Shown here piece after piece: positions 43,336 through 50,931 of a stretch of 57,823 nt of DNA (its first letter is position 1; every line of letters starts with the position of its first letter). The notes beneath the pieces were generated by a model that made no database searches, had not been told where the DNA came from, and saw nothing but the letters and a program-made list of their open reading frames with translations. A program made the translations under genes and the position numbers. The DNA is taken from contig DJPI01000026.1 of the NCBI GenBank assembly GCA_002438505.1, forward strand, positions 1 through 57,823. The letters run 5' to 3'. Source of the DNA: Ruminococcaceae bacterium UBA6416 (GTDB lineage Bacteria > Bacillota > Clostridia > Oscillospirales > Acutalibacteraceae).

Positions 43336-45135
43336 TTATTTGTAAAGCGGTCCGTAGCTTTCGCAAGCGCGATAGTCTGCGCTTTCAAGGTCATTCGTTC
43401 CGAATGCGCTCCACGTGTGCGGACGGTAAATTCTGCTTTCGTCAACATTATGCATTGAAACCGGAATTCTCAGCATACTTGCAAGCGTGATGAGGTCGGC
43501 TCCAATGTGACCGTAGGCGAGACAGCCGTGGTTTGCGCCCCAGTTTGCCATAACGTGATATACGTCTGAAAACGCACCCTTTCCGGTGAGGTTGGGAACA
43601 AACCATGTTGTTGGCCATGTTTTGTCCGTTCTTTCGTCAAGAGGCTTGTGAATCTCGTCCGGAAGGTCAACCGTATATCCCTCGGCAATTTGAAGCAGCG
43701 GCTGTGTGCCGTTGAGAATGTTCACGCGAATCATTGTTACGGGCATTTCTGCGCGGGTGCGGAAGTGGGAGGAAAATCCGCCGCCGCGGAAATAGCCGAG
43801 GTTGGCCGGGGCCCAGTCCGTTGCGTCAAGCATTGCTTTGATGTCCTTTTCGGTGACATCCCACCACGGCTTCATAACGCCGTGCTCGCCGTCATAGGTA
43901 CTCTTTCCTGTTCCGTCAAGTGCTGCGGCGCCGCTGTTAATGAGGTGAATGAAGCCGTTTGCGGCCTTTCCCGTTGGGGCAATGCCCGTAACGCGCTCAA
44001 CCGCCTGCGGGCTCCAGTATGTGCGCACATCGGCAAAAACGGTTGCGCCGCCGGTGAGAAGCTTTCCGAAAAGCATTGCCGTGCCGTTGAGTCCGTCGTT
44101 TTCTGTTGCAAGAACAGTTGGTTCCTTTTTTCCGTTCCAGTTGAAGCTTGAGTTGAGAATGGCCTCGGTGAAATCGCCGTTCGGAAGCCAGTCGGTCCAC
44201 ATACGCTGACCTTGAAAACCGCCGAGGATTGCGTTGCGGCCGCGGCTTTCCTCCTTCCAGCCCATTTCAAGCAGCTTCTTGTTTCCGAAAAAGATGTCCT
44301 GCGCAATGAGGGTGAACTTTATGATGAATTCCCATTCCTTTGCTTTTTCCTCAGCCGTGCGCGGCTTTTTGATCTCGAACGGGTCAATTTCTTTATCCTC
44401 CGGAACGGCCTTGTTGACGTCATATCCCTCGCGGCAGTTTTCTTTGACCCATGCGAGGGCTTTTTCATATTCCTCGTGGTCATAAATTCCGAGATGCACG
44501 CGGCGGAGAATTTCCGTGAGATCCACCCATTCGGCGCGAATGCCAAGGTAATTTTGGAAAAAGTCAGAGTTACAGTAGGAGCCTGCAATACCCATTGCAA
44601 CGCTTCCAAGGCCAACATAGGCCTTATCGCGCATTACGCCGACGGCGATTGCACATTTTGCGAAGCGAAGAATTTTTTCACGGACATCAGAGGGTATCTC
44701 TTTTTCATCCTTGTCCTGAACATCTTTGCCGTAAATTGAAAACGCGGGAAGTCCGCGCTGCGCGTGCGCTGCCATGCAGGCGGCAAGATACACTGCGCCT
44801 GGGCGCTCCGTTCCGTTGAAGCCCCAAACAGCCTTGAGGGTGAGGGGGTTGAGGTCCATTGTTTCGCTGCCGTAGCACCAGCAGGGGGTGACGGAAAGCG
44901 TTGCGCAGACGTTCTGAGTGCGGAAAAAGCTTTCGCATTCAAATGCCTCGGCGCCGCCGCCGATTGTTGTGGGCGAAATCACACATTCAACCGCAGCTCC
45001 GTCCGGATAACGCAAGGTTTCCTCAATAAGCTTCTTTGCGGCGTGTGCCATGTTCATTGTCTGTTCCTCAAGGTCCTCACGAACGCCGAACTGCCGTCCG
45101 TCAATGACGGGGCGGATACCGATTCTCGGATACAT
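43336..45135 (-). CDS. fucI: L-fucose isomerase
   Basis: This 599-residue cytoplasmic enzyme converts L-fucose to L-fuculose using manganese. Its length and sequence are those of FucI throughout: N-terminal RIGIRPVIDGRQFGVRE, TENDGLNGTAMLFGKLLTG with the catalytic Glu/Asp region, and C-terminal VYHVMANWGANHG. I place the start at the ATG at 45133-45135, with GTGAGTGA upstream, because the family begins with YPRIGIRPVIDGR. It is the last gene of fucA-fucU-fucI. No fuculokinase (FucK) or fucose permease follows. Confidence 0.95.
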   Translation of the reverse strand: MYPRIGIRPVIDGRQFGVREDLEEQTMNMAHAAKKLIEETLRYPDGAAVECVISPTTIGGGAEAFECESFFRTQNVCATLSVTPCWCYGSETMDLNPLTLKAVWGFNGTERPGAVYLAACMAAHAQRGLPAFSIYGKDVQDKDEKEIPSDVREKILRFAKCAIAVGVMRDKAYVGLGSVAMGIAGSYCNSDFFQNYLGIRAEWVDLTEILRRVHLGIYDHEEYEKALAWVKENCREGYDVNKAVPEDKEIDPFEIKKPRTAEEKAKEWEFIIKFTLIAQDIFFGNKKLLEMGWKEESRGRNAILGGFQGQRMWTDWLPNGDFTEAILNSSFNWNGKKEPTVLATENDGLNGTAMLFGKLLTGGATVFADVRTYWSPQAVERVTGIAPTGKAANGFIHLINSGAAALDGTGKSTYDGEHGVMKPWWDVTEKDIKAMLDATDWAPANLGYFRGGGFSSHFRTRAEMPVTMIRVNILNGTQPLLQIAEGYTVDLPDEIHKPLDERTDKTWPTTWFVPNLTGKGAFSDVYHVMANWGANHGCLAYGHIGADLITLASMLRIPVSMHNVDESRIYRPHTWSAFGTNDLESADYRACESYGPLYK

Positions 45136-45194
45136 AATGTTATCACTCACTTTCTTTAAATTTATAATCAATATGTAAATAATTTGACGCGCTT

Positions 45195-45638
45195 TCAGAC
45201 GCAGTCATCTTTTGAAACAACACCCTTTTTGAGGAGAATGTTGGCATAAATTGCCGTTTCGCCTGTTGCAATGACAGCGTAGGCCTTTTTTGCTCTTTCA
45301 TAAAACGCAAAACGCTCAATGAATTCAATTTTGCAGCGGTCAGGCTCCGCTTCTTGGATTATTCTGCGGTAATCATCCCAAATTGCGGGAACAACAGGAT
45401 CTCCGGGAACAACTTCCATGAGGGCGACCGGCTTTTTGGTGTAAGTGTCAAGCGGAAAAAAGCGCATGACCGCCTCAAGAATTTCCGAAACGCCGTGGCC
45501 GTCAAGGCGAACAAGTCTTTGCGCGATTGCGACTGAAGGAAAGTTCCCGTCCGCAATAACAATTTCATCGCCGTGACCCATTTCCATAAGTATTTTCAGA
45601 AGCTCCGGCGAGAGAACCGGCGGAATATGTTTAAGCAT
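45195..45638 (-). CDS. fucU: L-fucose mutarotase
   Basis: This 147-residue protein interconverts alpha- and beta-L-fucose and so speeds supply of the anomer used by FucI. The FucU/RbsD fold is recognisable by LLKILMEMGHGDEIVIADGNFP, with the catalytic His in GHGDEI, and ERFAFYERAKKAYAVIATGE. I choose the ATG at 45636-45638 because GGAGGG lies 9 bases upstream. It sits between fucA (23 bp) and fucI (59 bp). Confidence 0.93.
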   Translation of the reverse strand: MLKHIPPVLSPELLKILMEMGHGDEIVIADGNFPSVAIAQRLVRLDGHGVSEILEAVMRFFPLDTYTKKPVALMEVVPGDPVVPAIWDDYRRIIQEAEPDRCKIEFIERFAFYERAKKAYAVIATGETAIYANILLKKGVVSKDDCV

Positions 45639-45661
45639 AAATTGAAACCCTCCGTTAAAAA

Positions 45662-46351
45662 TCAATGGCTCCCGTGCGGATATTTTTTATAGCCGGGGTG
45701 CTTGCCCGTAACTTTGTATTGTCCGCGCATTGAGCAAAGGCGGTCAATGTTTTCCCTTGAAATTTCCTTTGCGCCGCCGAGCAGCCGGGCATTGAGCGAA
45801 ATTTTTGCAAAAAGCTCAAGCGTTTCCATTCTGTAATATGCGGTGATTATATCCGCTCCGACCGTCAACGCGCCGTGGTTTTGAAGAAGCATTACATCGT
45901 GTTCTTGAAGATACGGCTTTATTGCCTCGGGCACTTCATCGGTTGAAGGTGTTCCATAAGGCGTTACCGGAACGGAGCCTATGGCAATGACGGACTCAAT
46001 CATGGAGTATTCGTCAAGCGCAATGTTTGCAATGGCAAAGCCGGTTGCCGTTGGCGGATGGGCGTGAACAACCGCGCCGACGTCCGGCCGTTCGCGGTAG
46101 CAGCAAAGGTGCATCTTAATTTCCGATGACGGCCGCAGACCGGAAGCACCCTCAAGAACCTCACCTTCTTCATTGATTCTGACAAGCTTGTCCGGTGTGA
46201 TGAAGCTTTTGCTTATTCCGGTCGGTGTTGCAAAAAAAGTTCCGTCCGGAAGCTTTGCGGAAACATTTCCGTCATTCGCCGCAACCCAGCCGAGCTGCCA
46301 CATTTTGTGGCAAACATCACAAATCTGCTCTTTAAGTGTTATTTCATCCAT
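45662..46351 (-). CDS. fucA: L-fuculose-phosphate class II aldolase
   Basis: This 229-residue zinc-dependent class II aldolase cleaves L-fuculose 1-phosphate into dihydroxyacetone phosphate and L-lactaldehyde. NDGNVS (26-31) binds phosphate and Glu77 (SSE) is catalytic. His96 and His98 (HAHPP) together with His in LLQNHGAL are the zinc ligands. GGAGG precedes the ATG. It is the first gene of the fuc operon, behind a palindromic operator. Its product needs a kinase acting on fuculose, which must be encoded elsewhere. Confidence 0.9.
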   Translation of the reverse strand: MDEITLKEQICDVCHKMWQLGWVAANDGNVSAKLPDGTFFATPTGISKSFITPDKLVRINEEGEVLEGASGLRPSSEIKMHLCCYRERPDVGAVVHAHPPTATGFAIANIALDEYSMIESVIAIGSVPVTPYGTPSTDEVPEAIKPYLQEHDVMLLQNHGALTVGADIITAYYRMETLELFAKISLNARLLGGAKEISRENIDRLCSMRGQYKVTGKHPGYKKYPHGSH

Positions 46352-46387
46352 AGTTCAACCTCCTTGACTTTTCCGGCTTAAATCATC

Positions 46388-46424
46388 GTGAAATAATTAT
46401 ACATATTATTTCACAGAGTGTAAA
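46388..46424 (-). promoter_or_regulatory. fuc operon promoter and operator
   Basis: On the minus strand, TTTACA (46419-46424) and TATAAT (46396-46401) are 17 bp apart. A 10-bp inverted repeat, GTGAAATAAT (46388-46397) and ATTATTTCAC (46405-46414), overlaps the -10 box and is a good candidate operator for a fucose-responsive repressor. The regulator is not adjacent. Confidence 0.7.
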
Positions 46425-46470
46425 GTGGTTTTGAAAAATTCTGAGGGCGGTGAAAGCATACCAACAAAAA

Positions 46471-46500
46471 AACCGTCTGTCGCTGTGCAGACGGTTTTCA
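46471..46500 (-). terminator. Terminator of the small XRE regulator gene
   Basis: A 9-bp stem, AACCGTCTG / CAGACGGTT, is followed on the minus strand by TTTTTTT. Confidence 0.85.
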
Positions 46501-46518
46501 AATCTATAAATAAATTAC

Positions 46519-46725
46519 TTATTGTTTATCCTCTTTATACTCTGCAATATCCTCAAGCCTGCAGTCGAGTGCTTTGCAAAGCTTGTCAAGAGTTTTTGTT
46601 TCAATGTTATCGTTTGCCTTAAGGCGGCGGACTGTCTTGCTGTCTATCGAACAGCTCTCTCTCAGAAAATAAGTTGAAACGCCTTTTTCTTTCATCGTTA
46701 TCCAAAGTTTGTCAAACACTATCAT
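46519..46725 (-). CDS. Small XRE-type helix-turn-helix regulator
   Basis: This 68-residue DNA-binding protein consists of a single Cro/C1-like helix-turn-helix (MKEKGVSTYFLRESCSIDSKTVRRLKANDNIETKTLDKLCKALD). The start at the ATG at 46723-46725 follows AGGGGGT; the longer frame upstream covers the operator region. It faces a divergent palindromic operator (46753-46797) and probably represses its own and the opposite promoter. The opposite gene is now broken, so the regulator may be an orphan. Confidence 0.85.
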   Translation of the reverse strand: MIVFDKLWITMKEKGVSTYFLRESCSIDSKTVRRLKANDNIETKTLDKLCKALDCRLEDIAEYKEDKQ

Positions 46726-46738
46726 CGGCAATACCCCC

Positions 46739-46797
46739 TTGACAGAAAATATTATGGGGGTTATAATCTTAAATATTAAGGGGATATAACCCCCATA
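46739..46797. promoter_or_regulatory. Operator palindrome with a consensus + strand promoter
   Basis: TTGACA (46739-46744) and TATAAT (46762-46767) are 17 bp apart on the + strand. A 13-bp inverted repeat (TATGGGGGTTATA at 46753-46765, TATAACCCCCATA at 46785-46797) overlaps the -10 box. A third half-site, AATACCCCC, lies at about 46731. This suits binding by the adjacent XRE regulator. Confidence 0.65.
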
Positions 46798-46830
46798 TAT
46801 TGTTTTTGTGATGAAAGTGGGCGGGGTGAT

Positions 46831-46983
46831 ATGAGTAGTTGCACTTTTTTCGGTCACAGAGATGCTCCAAAGAAAATTGAATCAGACTTGTATTTCGTTC
46901 TAAATGAACTTGTGAAAAAGCATAATGTTGACTCGTTTTATGTTGGTAACAATGGAAATTTTGATCATATTGTAAGGCGGCGT
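46831..46983 (+). pseudogene. 5' fragment of a SLOG-domain (DUF1273-like) gene
   Basis: The first 50 residues (CTFFGHRDAPKK, then VDSFYVGNNGNFDHIVRR) match the start of YspA/SLOG nucleotide-binding proteins. From about position 46980 the frame becomes Lys/Arg-rich text antisense to a signal-peptide gene and is not believable. The frame stays open to 47331, but I regard only the start as real. The ribosome binding site is GGGGTGAT, downstream of the consensus promoter at 46739-46767. It is a truncated gene at a deletion junction. Confidence 0.6.
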
Positions 46984-47166
46984 GATTCTTTTGCCGGTAT
47001 ACGGCACACTCTGAGCGACTGTTACACGGCAGAGAGAAATTTCCGTGCAGTCCGTCGCGGTTTCGGAAAACACGCTTTGCGCTTTTGCGCCGGGGCAGGA
47101 GAGACCAAAGGCAAAAAGAAAAGTGAACGCCGCAAAAAAGAAAAACAAAAAGACTCTTTTTTTCAT
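46983..47166 (-). pseudogene. 5' fragment of a secreted repeat protein
   Basis: On the minus strand, GGACAGGAGG precedes an ATG (47164-47166) and a clear signal peptide (MKKRVFLFFFFAAFTFLFAF). Mature text then reads EISLCRVTVAQSVPYTGKRITP. That last part is the start of the beta repeat also seen in the 35421 protein (VSLSKSTFTFNNKTVTP). After that the frame runs into sequence antisense to the SLOG fragment and loses meaning. It is a truncated gene joined tail to tail with the SLOG fragment. Confidence 0.55.
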
Positions 47167-47226
47167 TATACAAACCTCCTGTCCGGAAAATTAATACAAA
47201 AATTATACATTGTAAAAGAGAAAAAA

Positions 47227-47260
47227 TCAACCGCCGAAATTTTGTTTTTTCGGCGGTTGA
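47227..47260 (-). terminator. Terminator of typA
   Basis: A perfect 13-bp stem (TCAACCGCCGAAA / TTTCGGCGGTTGA) is followed on the minus strand by TTTTTTC. Confidence 0.88.
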
Positions 47261-47292
47261 AAATATATTTTGTGATTATTATCGTTTTGTTT

Positions 47293-49110
47293 TTACTTTC
47301 TGAACTGCTGCTTCATTCTCTGCTCTTTTGAAAGAATGACCTTTCTGAGTCTGAGTGAAGTCGGCGTAACTTCAAGAAGCTCATCGTCCTTGATGAATTC
47401 CATGCACTGCTCAAGGCTGAGAACAGTCGGCGGAACAAGACGCAGAGCATCGTCTGAGCCGGAGGCTCTTGTGTTGGTCAGGTGCTTCTGCTTGCAGACG
47501 TTGCAAACAACGTCCTCGCTCTTTGCGCATTCGCCAACGATCATGCCCTCATAAACCGGAACGCCGGGACCGACAAAAAGGCGGCCTCTGTCCTGAGTGT
47601 TAAAAAGTCCGTAGCCGGTTGTTTCGCCCGTTTCGTGAACAACAATGGAACCGCGGTCCCTTGTTTGAATGTCACCCTTATACGGCTCATATCCGGCAAA
47701 AAGCTGATTGAGAATGCCGTTGCCGTTGGTGTCGGTCATGAACTCGCTGCGGTAGCCGATGAGGCCGCGCGCAGGAATTTTGAACTCAAGGTGAGTCATT
47801 CCGCCGTCACGGACGCCCATGTTTTCAAGCTCGCCCTTTCTTGAGCCGAGCTTTTCCATAACCGAGCCGACATACTGCTCCGGAACCTCAACAATGAGAA
47901 GCTCCATCGGCTCCATGAGAACGCCGTTCTCTTTTTTCATAATAACCTTGGGGCGGGAAACCTGGAATTCATAGCCCTGGCGGCGCATTGTTTCAATGAG
48001 AATTGAAAGGTGGAGCTCACCGCGTCCGCTGACCTTGAAGGTGTCCGTTGTGTCGGTTTCCTCAACGCGCATACTGACGTTGGTTTCAACCTCTTTGAAA
48101 AGGCGGTCGCGCAGGTTTCTTGAGGTAACAAACTTGCCTTCCTGACCGGCAAAAGGACTGTTGTTGACAATGAAGTTCATTGAAATTGTCGGTTCGTCAA
48201 TTTTAACAAAGGGGAGCGGCTCAATGTGCTCTGGGTCGCAGGCCGTTTCGCCAATGTTGAGGTCGGCAATGCCGGAAACGCAGACAAGGTCTCCGAGGGC
48301 AGCCTCTTCAACCTCAACGCGCTTGAGTCCTTCAAACTGATAGAGCTTTGAGACCTTGACGTTTTCCCGTTCGCCGTCTGTTTTGCAAAGAACAACCTGC
48401 TCGTTGCGCTTGATGTGACCCCTTTCAACTCTTCCAACGCCGATTCTTCCGATGTAATCGTCATAATCAAGGCTTGAAAAAAGGATTTGGAGCGGACCGT
48501 TCATGTCGCCCTTTGGCGGGTCAATGTGTTCAAGAATTGAGTCAAACAGCGGCCTCATGTCACCCTCGCGCACTGAGGAGTCGAGCGAGGAATATCCGTC
48601 TCTTGCAGAGGCATAAACCACGGGGAAGTCAAGCTGGTCTTCATCTGCGCCAAGCTCAATGAAAAGGTCAAGGACCTCGTCAATGACCTCCGCCGGTCTG
48701 GCGCCGGGGCGGTCAATTTTGTTAACAACAACAATAACTTTCTTTTTGAGTCCGAGCGCCTTTTTGAGAACAAAGCGCGTTTGCGGCATACAGCCCTCAA
48801 AAGCGTCAACAAGGAGGAGAACACCGTCAACCATCATGAGAATGCGCTCAACCTCGCCGCCGAAGTCGGCGTGACCCGGGGTGTCAACAATGTTGATTTT
48901 AACGCCGTTATAATGAACGGCGGTATTTTTTGAAAGAATGGTGATTCCTCTTTCGCGTTCAAGGTCATTGGAGTCCATAACTCGTTCGGCAACCTGTTCA
49001 TTCTGGCGGAAAATTCCGCTCTGCTTGAGAAGCTCGTCAACAAGAGTTGTTTTTCCGTGGTCAACGTGAGCGATGATTGCAACATTTCTGATATCCTGTC
49101 TGATGTCCAT
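47293..49110 (-). CDS. typA: Ribosome-associated GTPase TypA/BipA
   Basis: This 605-residue translation-factor GTPase acts on the ribosome, aiding 50S assembly and growth under stress. The G1 motif is HVDHGKTT, followed by RGITI, DTPGHADFGGE and NKIDRPGA. EF-G-like domains and the TypA-specific C-terminal domain (GLFNTQDRGRLFVGPG) follow. I place the start at the ATG at 49108-49110, with AAGGTGAG upstream and family agreement (MDIRQDIRNVAIIAHVDHGK). It is monocistronic. Confidence 0.95.
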   Translation of the reverse strand: MDIRQDIRNVAIIAHVDHGKTTLVDELLKQSGIFRQNEQVAERVMDSNDLERERGITILSKNTAVHYNGVKINIVDTPGHADFGGEVERILMMVDGVLLLVDAFEGCMPQTRFVLKKALGLKKKVIVVVNKIDRPGARPAEVIDEVLDLFIELGADEDQLDFPVVYASARDGYSSLDSSVREGDMRPLFDSILEHIDPPKGDMNGPLQILFSSLDYDDYIGRIGVGRVERGHIKRNEQVVLCKTDGERENVKVSKLYQFEGLKRVEVEEAALGDLVCVSGIADLNIGETACDPEHIEPLPFVKIDEPTISMNFIVNNSPFAGQEGKFVTSRNLRDRLFKEVETNVSMRVEETDTTDTFKVSGRGELHLSILIETMRRQGYEFQVSRPKVIMKKENGVLMEPMELLIVEVPEQYVGSVMEKLGSRKGELENMGVRDGGMTHLEFKIPARGLIGYRSEFMTDTNGNGILNQLFAGYEPYKGDIQTRDRGSIVVHETGETTGYGLFNTQDRGRLFVGPGVPVYEGMIVGECAKSEDVVCNVCKQKHLTNTRASGSDDALRLVPPTVLSLEQCMEFIKDDELLEVTPTSLRLRKVILSKEQRMKQQFRK

Positions 49111-49268
49111 AAATCTCACCTTTGTTTTTAACATTATTTTTCATTTAATCTTTGCATATAACAACCACTTATTCTATCACGAAACGCAAAATAAAGCAAG
49201 TTGAAATTGCACAAGCCCAAAACGGCCTTTTTGTGCAAAATAGACAGGAATTTTGAAAATAATTTTAA

Positions 49269-49324
49269 TTGACAGCTGACGCTAAATATTGTATAATATT
49301 TAATAATAGTGAGCAATGGCTCAC
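49269..49324 (+). promoter_or_regulatory. Perfect consensus promoter with palindrome and leader hairpin
   Basis: TTGACA (49269-49274) and TATAAT (49292-49297) are exactly 17 bp apart. AAATATT (49284-49290) and AATATTT (49295-49301) form an inverted repeat over the -10 box. A short hairpin, GTGAGC-AATG-GCTCAC (49309-49324), lies near the RNA start. High expression with repression by an unknown regulator is plausible. Confidence 0.7.
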
Positions 49325-49372
49325 CTGAACTTATGTTAATAACAAAATTTAAATATCAGGAGGCTCAACATT

Positions 49373-50851
49373 ATGGACACAAGATTCGCAATCACCGATT
49401 ATGTTGACGCAAAGGCCGTTACCGAAAAACTCGATAACCTTATCCGTCAGCCGATCTACACAATCAAGCCCGATGCTCTCAAGGCTTATGAAGAGAACTA
49501 TTTTGAAAAGAAATGCAAAAAGTCAAAGGCTATGATTGAGGAAGCAAAGCAGATCATCCCCGGCGGCGTTCAGCATAACCTTGCTTTCAACTATCCGTTC
49601 CCCCTTGTTTTCACAAAGGCTGCCGGCGCAAAGCTCTATGACATTGACGGAAATGAATATTATGACTTCCTCCAGGCCGGCGGTCCGACCGTCCTCGGCT
49701 CAAACCCGAAGGTTGTCAGAGATCATGTTATTGACCTTCTCAACACCTGCGGCCCTTCAACCGGACTTTTCCATGAGTTTGAATATAAGCTTGCAAAAAA
49801 GATTTCCGACTCCGTTCCAACGGTTGATATGTTCCGTATGCTCGGTTCGGGAACCGAGGCCTGCATGGTTGCCTGCCGCGTTGCAAGGCTTGCAACAAAG
49901 AAAAAGTACATACTCAAAATGGGCGGCGCATATCACGGCTGGTCGGATCAGCTCGGTTATGGCATCCGTATCCCCGGAACAAAGTTCACTCAGGCTCACG
50001 GCGTTCCCATCCGCCTCATGAGAGACACTCAGGAATTCTTCCCGAATGACCTCAATGACCTTGAAAGGAAGCTGCGCAGGAACCAGCTTTGCGGCGGAAC
50101 CGCTGCCGTTTTCATTGAGCCGGTTGGTCCCGAAAGCGGAACAAGACCCCTTTCAAAGGAATTTAACAAGGGCGTTGAAAGACTTTGCCGCAAGTATGGC
50201 GCGCTTCTCATTTTTGATGAGGTTGTTACCGGATTCAGAATCGGTATGGCAGGCGCACAGGGCTACTTCGGCGTTGAACCCGACCTCACAATCTTCGGCA
50301 AGGTTATTGCAGGCGGCTATCCGGGCGCAGGCGGAATCGGCGGTAAGAGAGAATACATGAAATATATGGGCGCAGGTCTTGACGGAACCCAGAAGATTAA
50401 AAAGGCTTTCTGCGGCGGAACCATGGCTGCAACACCCATCTCCTGCTGCGCAGGTTATTACACTCTTGAGGAAATTGACAAGCAGAATGCCTGCTATAAG
50501 GCCGGCGTAATGGGCGACAGAATCACCAAGGGTCTCAACCAGATTATTGACAAGTATAATCTTCCGTTCGTTGCGTTTAACCAAGGCTCAATCTGCCACA
50601 TGGAAACCGTTGGAACAATGCACTTCTCAATCGACTGGAGCAAGCCGTGGACAATTCCGGGCGTTCTCAAGGAGACCGATATCCGCAAGAAGGAAATGAC
50701 CCATATGGGCGCCGCATACATGGCAGAAGGTCTTGTTACCCTCGCCGGTTCAAGACTTTACACCTCGGCCGCATACACCGAGGAAATGATTGACGATGCT
50801 CTCACCCGCTTCGACAGAGTGTTCTCTCACGTTGCAATGAAGCAGGATTGA
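49373..50851 (+). CDS. Class III PLP-dependent aminotransferase / aminomutase-like enzyme
   Basis: This 492-residue cytoplasmic enzyme resembles glutamate-1-semialdehyde aminomutase. GSGTEA (158-163), DEVVTGFR (282-289) and the PLP lysine Lys310 (FGKVIAGG) are present. It is longer than HemL (about 430), with an N-terminal extension of some 50 residues, and sits among no haem genes, so I do not call it hemL. It is driven by a perfect consensus promoter and followed by the tandem aldolase gene. The pair could act on an amino-aldehyde or amino-sugar-type substrate. The substrate is unknown. Confidence 0.82.
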   Translation: MDTRFAITDYVDAKAVTEKLDNLIRQPIYTIKPDALKAYEENYFEKKCKKSKAMIEEAKQIIPGGVQHNLAFNYPFPLVFTKAAGAKLYDIDGNEYYDFLQAGGPTVLGSNPKVVRDHVIDLLNTCGPSTGLFHEFEYKLAKKISDSVPTVDMFRMLGSGTEACMVACRVARLATKKKYILKMGGAYHGWSDQLGYGIRIPGTKFTQAHGVPIRLMRDTQEFFPNDLNDLERKLRRNQLCGGTAAVFIEPVGPESGTRPLSKEFNKGVERLCRKYGALLIFDEVVTGFRIGMAGAQGYFGVEPDLTIFGKVIAGGYPGAGGIGGKREYMKYMGAGLDGTQKIKKAFCGGTMAATPISCCAGYYTLEEIDKQNACYKAGVMGDRITKGLNQIIDKYNLPFVAFNQGSICHMETVGTMHFSIDWSKPWTIPGVLKETDIRKKEMTHMGAAYMAEGLVTLAGSRLYTSAAYTEEMIDDALTRFDRVFSHVAMKQD

Positions 50852-50874
50852 TTTAAGTATTGATATTGATAATG

Positions 50875-50914
50875 AAAAGGGCAGAATCATCACAACCGGG
50901 TTCTGCCCCTTTTC
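50875..50914 (+). terminator. Terminator or attenuator between the aminotransferase and aldolase genes
   Basis: AAAAGGGCAGAA pairs with TTCTGCCCCTTTT. It ends about 20 bp before the next ATG, so it probably reduces rather than blocks readthrough. Confidence 0.7.
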
Positions 50915-50931
50915 TGAAATGAGAGGTAATT

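Noticed and set aside
46984..47331. Continuation of the SLOG frame as a 166-residue membrane protein
   Set aside because: The Lys/Arg-rich and hydrophobic text is antisense to a signal peptide and the typA terminator; only the first 50 residues match a family.
49373..50851. hemL (glutamate-1-semialdehyde aminomutase of haem synthesis)
   Set aside because: It is longer than HemL, has no haem pathway neighbours and is paired with an aldolase; only the wider class III family is supported.
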